Shown in pieces: positions 10,578 through 21,435 of a DNA stretch of 64,000 nt. Below the pieces are notes generated by a model. That model was not told where the DNA came from. It was given only the letters and a program-made list of their open reading frames with translations, and did no database searches. Source of the stretch: Salvia splendens. Its lineage: Eukaryota; Streptophyta; Magnoliopsida; Lamiales; Lamiaceae. Both the position numbers and the translations under genes were made by a program. Position 1 is the stretch's first letter; every line of letters begins with the position of its first letter. Location of the stretch: the NCBI RefSeq assembly GCF_004379255.2, contig NC_056046.1:6138001-6202000 (forward strand). The letters run 5' to 3'.

Positions 10578-10660
10578 AGAGCAATCTTGGTAATATCTGT
10601 GCCATCATTTGATGAAAGATTAGTAATTCCGTCACACAAGTAAGAGCATAAAATGCATAC

Positions 10661-10760
10661 CTCTCCGAGTCTGGAATTAATTTTCAAAGGAACGAAATCG
10701 TCAGCTCTGGTCACGCCAATATTTACAATAGCTGTGGCAGCACCCGCTTCGTGAGCAGCT
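10661..10760 (-). other. SRT2: SRT2 penultimate exon
   Basis: Encodes the sirtuin C-terminal segment AAHEAGAATAIVNIG through VPLKINSRLGE, bounded by an AG acceptor (10761-10762) and a GT donor (10659-10660, GTATGC). A short 64-nt intron separates it from the split last exon. Confidence 0.9.
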
Positions 10761-11455
10761 CTGCACAAATATATGGAAGCATTGAGATGATGTTTGGTTT
10801 CACTTTATGATTGAGGAAAGTAACAAGGTTAGGCACACAGACGTGATGTAAATTCTTTCCAAATAGAATGTGCAATTTGGAGAAGGATGCGTACCCTTTT
10901 ACCAAATACCACTAGTTTGGGTATAAAACCCAAATTGGTGTAAACTTTCGTGCATTTACAGACAATTAAACCTTATTTTACTATAGATATCGACTGACTA
11001 TTTTATTTATGATCACAGATTCTCTTTTACACTTTTACATGAATCAATTTGAAGTAATGCATGCATGCTTACCAGAAGTATTCTAGACAATACTTAAACC
11101 TTGGAAAGCACTATTCGTTAAGGGGATGTTTACTTTGAGTGATGTGATAGATTGATAAAATATAGAATTAAGAATTTGAAGGATGAGATGATCAGTGAAA
11201 CAAATTCTAATCTTAATCAATCCATCAAAGTAAATAGTGGATTAGCTCGGATTATTTTTATCTGTCCAAGTAAATGATCCCCACGTGAACTGATATAATA
11301 TAGATTTACAACAGATTAGAAGGTTATAGTCCATTCTAGATATTACAGTCAAGATTGTATACTGCTGCACTTCACTATTTAAACTGAAATCTCCACAATG
11401 TTAAAATAGACAATGAAAAATGCATAACTAAATTTATATGAATATAAAAGATAGA

Positions 11456-12728
11456 TGATGTGATATTTTAGAGTTCTTAATCAATGTAAAAAGATTATCA
11501 AGTTCAATTATTTTAACTCTAATAATACTACACTACTGCAAGAATACAGTATCGTAGTAGTATTTTAAGTGTCGATCCACAGGGAGGCGAGATTGCTTAC
11601 ACTTAATATGACTACACAAAGTATCAAAAGATCTTGTTTTGATTTTGAGATGGTTAACTAACTTAAGCTACTGAAATGAGATTTTTGACACGAGAAAGAC
11701 AGGTCACTCCAAGTTGCTCACTAAGCTTGCGTTGTTTTACACCATTTACAACGAAACATACGACGGGATTATAATTATCAACCTAATCGCGTGCACTGAA
11801 CATGTCTACGACGTATAGTTCACAGTCAGCTGAACACTTGTTCCATGAACCAACTTTCAACGACATTTAATTCCTGCGGATGCGCGGGAATAAATGTCGT
11901 CTACTATAATCACTTACCTAATCCACTATCAATTTATCCCCTGAACAGTTCTAAATCGAAAGCATACCAACAAACGATCAATCCTAAGCTATGTTAAAGA
12001 GACAATAGTTAAGATTTAACAACACTACATCATTAGCCAAAAACGTAGCATTTTAATTATCAAACACATTGTTGGTATCAAACATACGATTCAAGGTGTT
12101 AAAACAAATACACAAGCCTAGATTACAACTCGGAGCAACAAAGAGAGCCTAGCCTATACACATGGTAGAATGTAGAAATAAAACCATAGGTGTGATGCTC
12201 TCGTCGAGTGGAGTCGGGATTCGAGAATGGATGGTCGGAATAATGGCCGGAATGCCTTCCTTCTCTTCTTCCTCTCCTCCTTTCTCTCCCTCTGTCCTTT
12301 TCTCTGTCTCGTTTTTTCCTCTCCAATTCATTTTCCCAGCCTTTTTAATCCATCAACCGCTGGGTCAACTGCAAAATCGCAGTTACGCGACTAAAACGCC
12401 CGACCGGGCGAATTCAAAGGAGGTAATCGCCCGACCGGGCGAAAGGCTACTGCATGGCCTCGCGGGAAACGCCCGACCGGGCGTTTAGTTGAAATCAGAA
12501 CGCCCGACCGGGCGAACTTTCTGGACTCCGCATGCACAATATGGAAACGCCCGACCGGGCGTTTAGCGACATCAAAACGCCCGACCGGGCGAACTCTCTG
12601 GAATCTCAGCTATGCATTTCCGACGAACTTCCAGCTTCTAACACCCGAAACTACACTCAAAGCACGACTTGGTGAGTTATAATTAACATGAAATCCGGGG
12701 TAAAGAATAGGAAATAAGCTTCGCATCA
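11456..12728 (-). repeat. 3' LTR of the Athila-like element, with six GC-rich hairpin repeats
   Basis: Between 12397 and 12591 the motif CGCCCGACCGGGCG occurs six times (12397, 12428, 12470, 12501, 12548, 12578), each a 6-bp inverted repeat around AC; some extend to 8-bp arms (AACGCCCG/CGGGCGTT). The rest of the LTR is AT-rich. Confidence 0.9.
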
Positions 12729-12743
12729 AATACCCCCAAACTT
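12729..12743 (-). other. Polypurine tract of the Athila-like element
   Basis: Minus strand reads AAGTTTGGGGGTATT directly before the LTR start TGATGCGAAG. Confidence 0.8.
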
Positions 12744-14395
12744 AAGCTCTTGCTCGCCCCGAGCAAGGTACATTTTTTAGCACAAAAACTCAACGCAAGT
12801 CTACCCCGCAGAGAAATTTTCATCACAAAGAATCATGTAGGGACGTGAGTGACAAAATCTAAACCCCCAACATTTCCAATCGAGATTTCCCACTCTCAAG
12901 AACAATCACTCATCCCCCTAGAACGTCAAGTTAAGGTGCACTTCAAAATAAGTCCAAGCATGCGATCAAACAACTCAAACCATCATCATTGACTCATTCA
13001 GCAATACTAACCACATAGACTCACAGATTTCAAATCGAACCTCTTTAACTCTACCAAGTTCTTTACACAACATCCACAAGCATCAACGATAAGGTCCAAG
13101 GTCTTATTTCAAGGTTGTAATGGGGCTAAGGACGAGGTAGGATAAGTATGGATAGTGAGCTCAAAGGCTACACATTTGAGTGCCAAAATCTTCCCTCCTA
13201 CAACTTCTTTCCAAAGATTAACCAACGAAAAATTACAACCAAACCCACACTCCCCCAAACTTGAGATCTATTCCAGACGAGATTACACAAGCAAACATAG
13301 AAGCTCTATCTTTATTTCATCAACTTATTTCTTTTTTTTTTCTTTTTTTTTGTTTTTGTAAAGACCTCGACTTTTGTGAATTTGGAGGTCGTCTTTTTCT
13401 TTTTCTTGTTTTTTTTTTTTTTTCTTAGAACTTCATTCTTTTCACATTATATCAAGTCTAGAAAAGTCTACTCTTTACAGTTCACCACCCCCACACTCAC
13501 AACTCAAAACACCAAGCTCAACTTGTATTTAGCACTCAAATAGTAGCAAGGTCAATTGATGAGGCTAAAATTAGGCTTATTTAAGTAGCTAAGTGTTTGG
13601 CTAAGTGTTTACACAAAGAATAGGTAATTAAGCTCAAGGTGGCTTCTAGGGGATCATGTGTAGGACTAGGCATGTGATCATTTGGCCATAGAGTTCATCC
13701 TAGTGCCTTATCCTCCCATATCGTTGACACAAATGAACGCAAGCACTTCACTCGATAAAGCAAATCAATCCAACATAATTTCCACAAGTCATGCGATTTT
13801 CATACTCTCCTCAACTTAAGAAATCGGATGTAATCACAACATGCTCTTTCAAATAAATTCATGCACCCATTCCATTCATCCTAAGCTTCAAAGATCAAGT
13901 AAGATCAAGTAAGATTTCCTAACCAGAAAGCCGAAGATAAAGCATGCACCCGTCAACTACATAGATTCAAAACATCTTTATCACGCAAAACACCCAAAAA
14001 ACATACATCACAAATCATTCATAACCCCCCCAAACTTGAATGCATCATTGTCCTCAATGCATGCAAAGAAGACAAATAAAGTAAAGGGAAAGGAAACTCC
14101 CCCAAACTTGGCATGACGTCCATAGTGCATTCGGGTGGGAGGGTGGGTGTAAAAATCCTTTGCAGGTGTGCTTCCTCCTAAGCTCCAATCCTAACTCCCA
14201 GTTGCTCCTACAAAAAGAACAAAAACTACAAAAAGAAACACTCAATTCAAAATAAATGTTAGAGGAAAGAATTGAGCAAACAAAACCTCCAACATATGAA
14301 ATCAAAAATAAAAACAAAAAAAAAACTTGGGTTGCCTCCCAATCAGCGCCTTTGTTTATAGTCGTTGGCTCGACCTTCTTCATCCTTGTCTACCT
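12744..14395. other. Non-coding internal region replacing pol
   Basis: 1.65 kb between protease and the 3' LTR with no long frame. It contains poly-T runs (13330-13430) and three further copies of the polypurine motif AAGTTTGGGGG on the minus strand (13252-13262, 14026-14036, 14099-14109). Confidence 0.75.
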
Positions 14396-16810
14396 CTATC
14401 CAGGCTCCAATAGGCGCTTCCCCGCCTTCTCTTGCTTGATCACCACATTCTCTCCATCTACTCGAAACATGACCGTATTTGTCTTGGTCTCTATCACAAC
14501 ATCACCGGTTGCTAAAAATGGCCTACCAAATAGGATAGGCATATCCTTGTCCTCTTCCATCTCTAGGACAATGAAGTCAACCGGGAGTACAAATCTATCA
14601 ACCTTCACCAAGACATCCTCGATGATACCTTTTGGTTTCACAATTGAATGATTCGCCAATTGTAGGTCAATGTCGATTGGTTCAATCCTCGCTTCTAGAC
14701 CGATTGACCGTGCGGTTTTCAGAGCCATCAATGATATTCCCGAGCCTTGATCAAGTAGGCACTTTGGGAACTCCTTATCTCCCATCTCACATGGGATCAC
14801 ACAGCTTCCAGGGTCTCTTCTCTTTGCCGGCATCTTTCCCTTCACAAATTGTGAGCAAAATGCGCTCAATATCACCACACCATCGTCTTGTATCTTCTCC
14901 TTTTTCGCAATAAGATCCTTAAAAAACTTGGAGAATTTAGGAAAGTGTAGGAACAAATCCACCAGGGACACATCTACATTAACTTTCCTGATAATGTTCA
15001 TCATCCAATCGAGTCCTTTCTCTTGAATTATTTTCCTACCCTTCTTCTTATTCTCGACTGGGAAAGGTGGTGGCGGGATAAAATCTGGAAAATTAAATGG
15101 ACACTTCGGGTCCATTGCCGGACTTAGTGGATTCTTCTTGTGGATATCACTCATGGTTGACTCTTCTTTTTCTTGTTGACATTCCCTAGCTTCGGTAGTA
15201 GCCCACTCAATCCCCTCGTCCGCCCCTGCGTGCGAGGTTTGTGAGCCAAACAACTTGTCCGCCCCTGCGTGCAAGATGTTCGAGCCATTTTGTGCATCTA
15301 GCATGATTGGAGACTTAAGATCCTTTCCACTTCTTAACTTAACTGCCTTGCACTGTTCAAAACCTTTAGGATTGGGCACCGTATCACTCGGGATAGCATT
15401 AGGAATTCTTGTGTGAGATGCTGTAGCAATCTGCCCAATTTGAGTCTCGAGATTCCTCAATGTAGCCTCCATCTGACCAAACTTCTCTACCGTCCTTTCT
15501 TTGAAGCTCTCATTCTCCTTTTGACTCTTGGTCATGAAGGAGAGTATCTGTCCCAATTGATCTTCTACCGATGGCTTCTTCTCATAACCCGGGGGTTGAG
15601 TGTTTGTCCTCCATTGGTTCCCCGAGTTGTTGCTAGGACCACTTTGATTCCAGTTCGATTGCTGAGGCCTCCAATTCTGCTGATTGCTGTATTGGTTGCC
15701 TTGGTTAAACCCTTGGCCATTGTTGCCAATGTAGTTCACATCCTCGATTGGTGGTCCTTGAAGACTAGAACATTGATCAGTATGATGCCCTCTTTGACAC
15801 AATCCACATCTCATCACTGCCACTGCTTTGGGTTGAGGAGTCAGTTGCAGCGATTTCACTGCCTTTGTCATCGACGACATCTGGGTGCTTATATCTGCCA
15901 ATTGAGCTTCAATTGCAGATACTCTCTCTGCATCCTTTGTAGCACCGAATGTGTCTCCTCCTTTCTCTGCTGCTCTCCTTGGGTTGTGCCAGTTCCGTTG
16001 ATTGTTAGCCAACCTTTGGAATAAGGCTCTCACCTCCTCATGCGTTAAGTCATCCAGGTTTCCATTAGAGCCTGCAGTAACTAGTCCCGTGCCTTCATTG
16101 TTGAGTCCCTTGTAGAATTTCAAAAGGTCATGCCCCGGAGCTAGACCATGGCTCGGGCATTTCCTTATCAAGTCTGTGAATCTCTTCCAAGCTTCTGCAA
16201 AGGACTCATCATACTTTTGTTGGAAAGAAGTGATCTCTTCTCTCAATTTCTCGATCTTCATCGGGGAATTATATTCTAAGAGGAACAACGTCTTCAACTC
16301 TTGGAATGTTTCAATGTTGTAGCCCGGTATAGAGTCATACCAAGCTCTTGCTTTCTCCCTCAGAGAGAATGGGAATAAGACCCTCTTGATCAGATTGTGT
16401 TCCACATTCGGGGGTCTGTGAGAGTTCGTCAACTCGTAGAAGGCATTGAGGTGGCTCATCGGGTCTTCATCATCCCGTCCATGGAAAAGATTCCCCCCAT
16501 TCACCAAACTAATGTAGTGAGGTGGAATGTTGATGTTGTTGTTCGCATAAGCAAACTCTCCGGGGTACTCAATTCCCGATCTAAGAGTGTCGCCAAACCT
16601 CACAACGGGTGGTGGGACAGCGTTGTTGTTATTATTGTCGGCCATCGACTCAGCTTCCAGATCACTGTCACTATTCTCAAACAATGGGTTATCTCTGATT
16701 GGACTCGGCGAATCCTGTTGAATTTCAAACCCGGTTGAACTTCCAGACCCTTTCCTTCTTTGATAACAGAGTAATCCGAAAGGCGGTGTACCCTGAGATC
16801 TCGTGTGCAT
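14396..16810 (-). CDS. Athila-like gag-protease polyprotein
   Basis: 804 residues, uninterrupted, starting MHTRSQGT. The gag domain spans about 85-280 (NLIKRVLFPFSLREKARAWYDS, FQELKTLFLLEYN). A zinc knuckle CGLCQRGHHTDQC lies at about 335-347, fitting CX2CX3HX4C. A Q/N-rich linker and LETQIGQIA follow, and a retropepsin-like domain ends the protein with LLDQGSGISLM at about 685-695 and PILFGRPFLAT downstream. The protease centre is DQGSG in place of DTG or the DLGAS usual in Athila, which may affect activity (inference). The stop at 14396 ends coding; no pol follows. The stem of the product resembles the neighbouring Tat Gag only at the first residues (MHTRS). Confidence 0.9.
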   Translation of the reverse strand: MHTRSQGTPPFGLLCYQRRKGSGSSTGFEIQQDSPSPIRDNPLFENSDSDLEAESMADNNNNNAVPPPVVRFGDTLRSGIEYPGEFAYANNNINIPPHYISLVNGGNLFHGRDDEDPMSHLNAFYELTNSHRPPNVEHNLIKRVLFPFSLREKARAWYDSIPGYNIETFQELKTLFLLEYNSPMKIEKLREEITSFQQKYDESFAEAWKRFTDLIRKCPSHGLAPGHDLLKFYKGLNNEGTGLVTAGSNGNLDDLTHEEVRALFQRLANNQRNWHNPRRAAEKGGDTFGATKDAERVSAIEAQLADISTQMSSMTKAVKSLQLTPQPKAVAVMRCGLCQRGHHTDQCSSLQGPPIEDVNYIGNNGQGFNQGNQYSNQQNWRPQQSNWNQSGPSNNSGNQWRTNTQPPGYEKKPSVEDQLGQILSFMTKSQKENESFKERTVEKFGQMEATLRNLETQIGQIATASHTRIPNAIPSDTVPNPKGFEQCKAVKLRSGKDLKSPIMLDAQNGSNILHAGADKLFGSQTSHAGADEGIEWATTEARECQQEKEESTMSDIHKKNPLSPAMDPKCPFNFPDFIPPPPFPVENKKKGRKIIQEKGLDWMMNIIRKVNVDVSLVDLFLHFPKFSKFFKDLIAKKEKIQDDGVVILSAFCSQFVKGKMPAKRRDPGSCVIPCEMGDKEFPKCLLDQGSGISLMALKTARSIGLEARIEPIDIDLQLANHSIVKPKGIIEDVLVKVDRFVLPVDFIVLEMEEDKDMPILFGRPFLATGDVVIETKTNTVMFRVDGENVVIKQEKAGKRLLEPG

Positions 16811-17157
16811 TCACGACTTTTTTTTTTTTTTTTTATTATTAGTACCTACACAACAGAAAATACACCAAGCACAAGCATAAAATATTTCCTAATTACCGAA
16901 AGCGAGACCTCTCGACAACTTCGGGGTAAGTCCTATAAAACGTGTGTGCTAGTGTGCAAACAAAACTACCTAAAACTAAACTAAGAGTTAGCTAAAAAAA
17001 ATTACCTAAAATAATACACTCCTTCGTCTTCAAGTCCGGACGTGGTAGATGGCTATCACACCGTAGAACACGAACAATGTACCTAAAAAACTCAAAAAGA
17101 AAAATCAAACAAAACGAAATAAAAACTAAAACACTTAAGCATAAACAAGCTATTGCC

Positions 17158-17175
17158 TCCCCGGCAACGGCGCCA
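17158..17175 (-). other. Primer binding site of the Athila-like element
   Basis: Minus strand TGGCGCCGTTGCCGGGGA, five bases inside the 5' LTR; a close match to the complement of the tRNA-Asp 3' end, as in many plant gypsy elements. Confidence 0.85.
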
Positions 17176-17180
17176 AAACT

Positions 17181-18422
17181 TGATGTGATATTTTAGAGTT
17201 CTTAATCAATGTAAAAAGATTATCAAGTTCAATTATTTTAACTCTAATAATACTACACTACTGCAAGAATACAGTATCGTAGTAGTATTTCAAGTGTCGA
17301 TCCACAGGGAGGCGAGATTGCTTACACTTAATATGACTACACAAAGTATCAAAAGATCTTGTTTTGATTTTGAGATGGTTAACTAACTTAAGCTACTGAA
17401 ATGAGATTTTTGACACGAGAAAGACAGGTCACTCCAAGTTGCTCACTAAGCTTGCGTTGTTTTACACCATTTACAACGAAACATACGACGGGATTATAAT
17501 TATCAACCTAATCGCGTGCACTGAACATGTCTACGACGTATAGTTCACAGTCAGCTGAACACTTGTTCCATGAACCAACTTTCAACGACATTTAATTCAT
17601 GCGGATGCGCGGGAATAAATGTCGTCTACTATAATCACTTACCTAATCCACTATCAATTTATCCCCTGAACAGTTCTAAATCGAAAGCATACCAACAAAC
17701 GATCAATCCTAAGCTATGTTAAAGAGACAATAGTTAAGATTTAACAACACTACATCATTAGCCAAAAACGTAGCATTTTAATTATCAAACACATTGTTGG
17801 TATCAAACATACGATTCAAGGTGTTAAAACAAATACACAAGCCTAGATTACAACTCGGAGCAACAAAGAGAGCCTAGCCTATACACATGGTAGAATGTAG
17901 AAATAAAACCATAGGTGTGATGCTCTCGTCGAGTGGAGTCGGGATTCGGGAATGGATGGTCGGAATAATGGCCGGAATGCCTTCCTTCTCTTCTTCCTCT
18001 CCTCCTTTCTCTCCCTCTGTCCTTTTCTCTGTCTCGTTTTTTCCTCTCCAATTCATTTTCCCAGCCTTTTTAATCCATCAACCGCTGGGTCAACTGCAAA
18101 ATCGCAGTTACGCGACTAAAACGCCCGACCGGGCGAAAGGCTACTGCATGGCCTCGCGGGAAACGCCCGACCGGGCGTTTAGTTGAAATCAGAACGCCCG
18201 ACCGGGCGAACTTTCTGGACTCCGCATGCACAATATGGAAACGCCCGACCGGGCGTTTAGCGACATCAAAACGCCCGACCGGGCGAACTCTCTGGAATCT
18301 CAGCTATGCATTTCCGACGAACTTCCAGCTTCTAACACCCGAAACTACACTCAAAGCACGACTTGGTGAGTTATAATTAACATGAAATCCGGGGTAAAGA
18401 ATAGGAAATAAGCTTCGCATCA
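17181..18422 (-). repeat. 5' LTR of the Athila-like element, with five hairpin repeats
   Basis: Copy of 11456-12728 lacking one 31-bp hairpin unit; five CGCCCGACCGGGCG motifs lie between 18122 and 18285. Confidence 0.9.
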
Positions 18423-18944
18423 AAAGACCAGTACAATTGTTACCTAATGAGTCGAAAAGCAGACATGGTCATCAATGAAGAACCAAGTACAAGGAAAGCA
18501 TCACATTCTTTCGCAGCTGCTAATGCTCTATCTGATCTACCCTTTGGGACGTTATCACCAAAAAAGACAACCTGAAAAATGTACATCTATTGGATCAAGA
18601 TACCATCCACACAAACAAGGGTGTTCTTTTTAAAGATTTAAACACTTACTGATGTTTATTAAAACAAAATTATTCACCTCTTTGATCATTGAATGTTTCA
18701 TTTAATAAATTTAGGTTATGTATGTCCTTTCACCATTTGTAATTTATTTATTTGTTAAATAAAACATTTGTTTGATAAGTTGTTAAATTGAATGATATGA
18801 AGATACGGTTATTACTTGTCCAAAGACCACACCAGTACCCTCACAAAAGTAACATGTAACAATTACTAGCTCAGGGAATACAAAATTTATTTTCTGCCGC
18901 ACATAACAAAGAAATGATGCTCAGGTTAGGAACCAAATACTTAC

Positions 18945-19098
18945 ATCAGGTTTCAGTATACCATCACATTTCTCACAATTTGGTATATGGAATTCCTCCT
19001 CCCAGAACTTTTCATCAATCACCATCAGGTCTTTGCTTCATTCCAAAGCTCTTGTCCGAACGGCTGTCATATTCTAAACTTTCGATTGCTTCTGCCCA
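18945..19098 (-). other. SRT2: SRT2 exon with frameshift (net -8 nt)
   Basis: 154 nt between a phase-0 acceptor and a phase-0 donor, so its length should be a multiple of three. The frame reads WAEAIES...MKQRPDGD then TGA at once; the DEKFWEEEFHIP...CEKCDGILKPD part is in the next frame. Eight bases are missing compared with the expected DIEIDEK-type sequence. Confidence 0.88.
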
Positions 19099-20035
19099 CT
19101 GTAATGGCACTAAATGTTGTAGCATGAGTTTGCAATAGACTAGAGTGAATTAATGAATAAGTCTGCACAAAGTAAAACAAAAAGAAGGAGATCTACAAGG
19201 AACTTAAAAGTTGTCAGCTTCAGTTTGTGGCCTTCCATGAAAAGATACATGAAGAGGAAGCTTATAAGGAACAGAGAAGATAGAAGATACAAGTTTTTTT
19301 CTCAATCGTGAGTTTTCCTTGTATATTGATAATGCAATTAAGCAGATGAGGTGTACATATTGTGACAAACAGAAGTCACCAAAAACCTGCTGATGGATCA
19401 AGCAAGACTTCTTTAGTTCGACCAATGCTCCAGAAATATAGTCAGGCAAGACTAGGCTAAAGTTCCATTTATAAAAGAAAAAAAAATGATTTAACTGAAG
19501 TTGTGGCAATGTTAGGTTTTTTTAGAAAAGATTCACTTCAAACTATCAAGATATATTATTGAGGAAGATCAAGGCTAAACTAGTTCAGGGCCCAATTTGT
19601 AAATTGAAAAGCAATATCTAAGTTTCTTTGCTAAACAAAAAACCCAAAAAAATAAGTTGGATTGTCAGTCAAAAGCAACCTTTGGGTTTAGAGCCTTCAC
19701 TTGATCCTGAAATGAGCTACGAGAAAGAGAGAAACCACAATTCGTACAAGCAACAACATATACTGTCCCATGCAACTCTAGAGGATTGCTTCCAGCTCGA
19801 TGGTGCAACCTGTGATATAGAAATAAAAGTATTGCTATCACCTGATGACATGTATGTTAATACGGAGTAGCCAGGTAGTACAAATATAGACCAAACCCTT
19901 GCATAGAACAATACCAAATAGTAAACCAGTCAAAAAATATTTGTACATATTATGTTACTCAGTTATGTCAGTCATGTTATATTTAGCCCTTGGCTTTTAC
20001 GAGTTATAGTCAACTGCTCAAGTATATAATACACT

Positions 20036-20233
20036 TTGGGTTCGGCACGGATTTTAATGCAAAATTGGTAAAGTAAGAGAGGTAGAGAGAAAAAATAATT
20101 AAAGTATTGTTCGTGGAATATGGGTCCCACCTCATTAGAGAGAAAAGAGTTTTCAAAATTGGAAAGTGCATATTCTTGTGGGACGGACTAAAAAGGAAAG
20201 AGTGCATATTCTTATGGGGCGGAGGAAGTATTA
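20036..20233. repeat. MITE-like repeat in an SRT2 intron
   Basis: Begins TACACTTTGG and ends GCGGAGGAAGTATT, with GGTAAAGTAAGAGA and TGGGTCCCACCTCATTAG inside. The same sequence in diverged form occurs at about 61483-61656. Confidence 0.7.
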
Positions 20234-20261
20234 AGTAAAATAGAGAAAAAAGTAAGTGTTC

Positions 20262-20345
20262 GTGTGTTGAGCTAGCGGTAGAGTGGTTAACATCTGGGGC
20301 CAAAGGTCTTAGATTCAAGTCCACCGTGGCAAGGTCTTTAGATGA
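20262..20345 (+). repeat. tRNA-like SINE head
   Basis: GAGCTAGCGGTAGAGTGG resembles an A box and TAGATTCAAGTCC a B box, about 35 bases apart; no intact tRNA fold is evident. Probably the start of a tRNA-derived SINE. Confidence 0.45.
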
Positions 20346-21234
20346 GGAAAGACCGAAAGAAAAGGTTGCATAAATGGAAAGAACAGAGCATGTGGTTATT
20401 ACCTGATAAAAAAGAAGCATTTATCCAGAGTTTTCTGGATTTAAAAGGTACAGTATTCATAACATACATCAAGAATATAAGAAAGCACATTCCATTATGC
20501 TGCTGTTCTTAGTTGTGTCAATACAAGTATTTATATCTTCTACATGTATGTGAAGTCACGTTGCAGGGTGAGGCAGATTTCTAACATACTTCCTTAAAAA
20601 TTTATATGTCTGAACTTCATTCCCATAACTAATGTCTAACAAAGTTATAACAGCCTTACTAACATTTTAAAACTAGATACCTTGAGTCAATAGCCATTAC
20701 CGGTCTACATTTTGAGTCATCATAAATTTTACACGCCCTGCTTTCTCGAGAGAAGCTAATGCAATATGTGCAGGCCCTGGTTGAGCAGTTGTAAATTTTC
20801 TCCATCCAGCATAACTCCTAGCCCAATACCGTCTTCTGGCACGACTGGACCGCATAAATTCCTAAACTTGAAATAGTTCATATAAAAACTTTAATATCTG
20901 AATTATCAACCCAAAAATATGTGTATGACTGCACGCACATCAAATGCTCACAATAAAAGAGCTTTTATCAAGTCAAGGAAAAGAGGAATAAGTATTATGA
21001 TTATTATATGGGGAAGTAATAGATTTCTAAAAATCTAGTACGATCTATGTAAATTGACACATAGAAACACAGGTTGCCAGCGCAATATCAGAATAACAGA
21101 TCAAACACTCATTTTCAAGTTGATGTGCAGACCAACAACAGCACATCAAACTAGTTGTCTTTAGGCCAAAATGAAGAGATAAAGGAAAAGGTAAAAGTGA
21201 AATCTCAAAAGCTAGTTTTTATTTACAAAATAAT

Positions 21235-21435
21235 ACTGCCTCTGTCCAGCTATAAGTGGCATGGATACCTTATTAGGCTGTCCACTATAAATGGCCTAGT
21301 CCTAAAAAAGGGAACATTTTACACACAAGTTAGTCGACTTTAGTGGACCCTACCACTTCACACACAAAACACAACTTTCTTATTCTACATGCCCACTTCG
21401 TCTAGTCTACGCCACTGATAATGGGACAGAGGGAG
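21235..21435. repeat. Stowaway-like MITE in an SRT2 intron
   Basis: Ends CTGCCTCTGTCCAGCTATAA and TTATCAGTGG-type complement (GATAATGGGACAGAGGGAG), flanked by TA. Confidence 0.65.

Larger units (their letters stand above)
11456..18422 (-). mobile_element. Athila-like gag-only LTR retrotransposon (TR-GAG type) in an SRT2 intron
   Basis: 6,967 bp with LTRs 11456-12728 (1,273 bp) and 17181-18422 (1,242 bp; the 31-bp difference is one hairpin unit). The ends are TGATG...CATCA. Flanks are ATAGA (11451-11455) and AAAGA (18423-18427), an imperfect possible target duplication. Internal DNA (4,452 bp) encodes only gag plus protease; no reverse transcriptase, RNase H or integrase is seen, so it must depend on another element. 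By eye, three substitutions separate the LTRs, so insertion was recent. It sits 20 nt inside the intron after the donor of exon 18444-18571, on the same strand as SRT2. Confidence 0.9.

Noticed and set aside
12123..12488. Open frames of 60-108 codons repeated in both LTRs (also 17848-18186)
   Set aside because: They lie in the LTRs of the Athila-like element, overlap on both strands and have low-complexity products; no gene is implied.
12397..12591. Regularly spaced short palindromic repeats resembling a CRISPR array
   Set aside because: Spacers are irregular and short, the DNA is an LTR in a plant nuclear genome, and the copy in the second LTR is the same.
15413..16024. 203-codon plus-strand frame
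   Set aside because: Antisense shadow of the Athila-like gag; cysteine- and leucine-rich product typical of an antisense frame.
20262..20345. Possible tRNA gene
   Set aside because: A- and B-box-like motifs only; I could not pair the acceptor or anticodon stems, so a SINE head is more likely.
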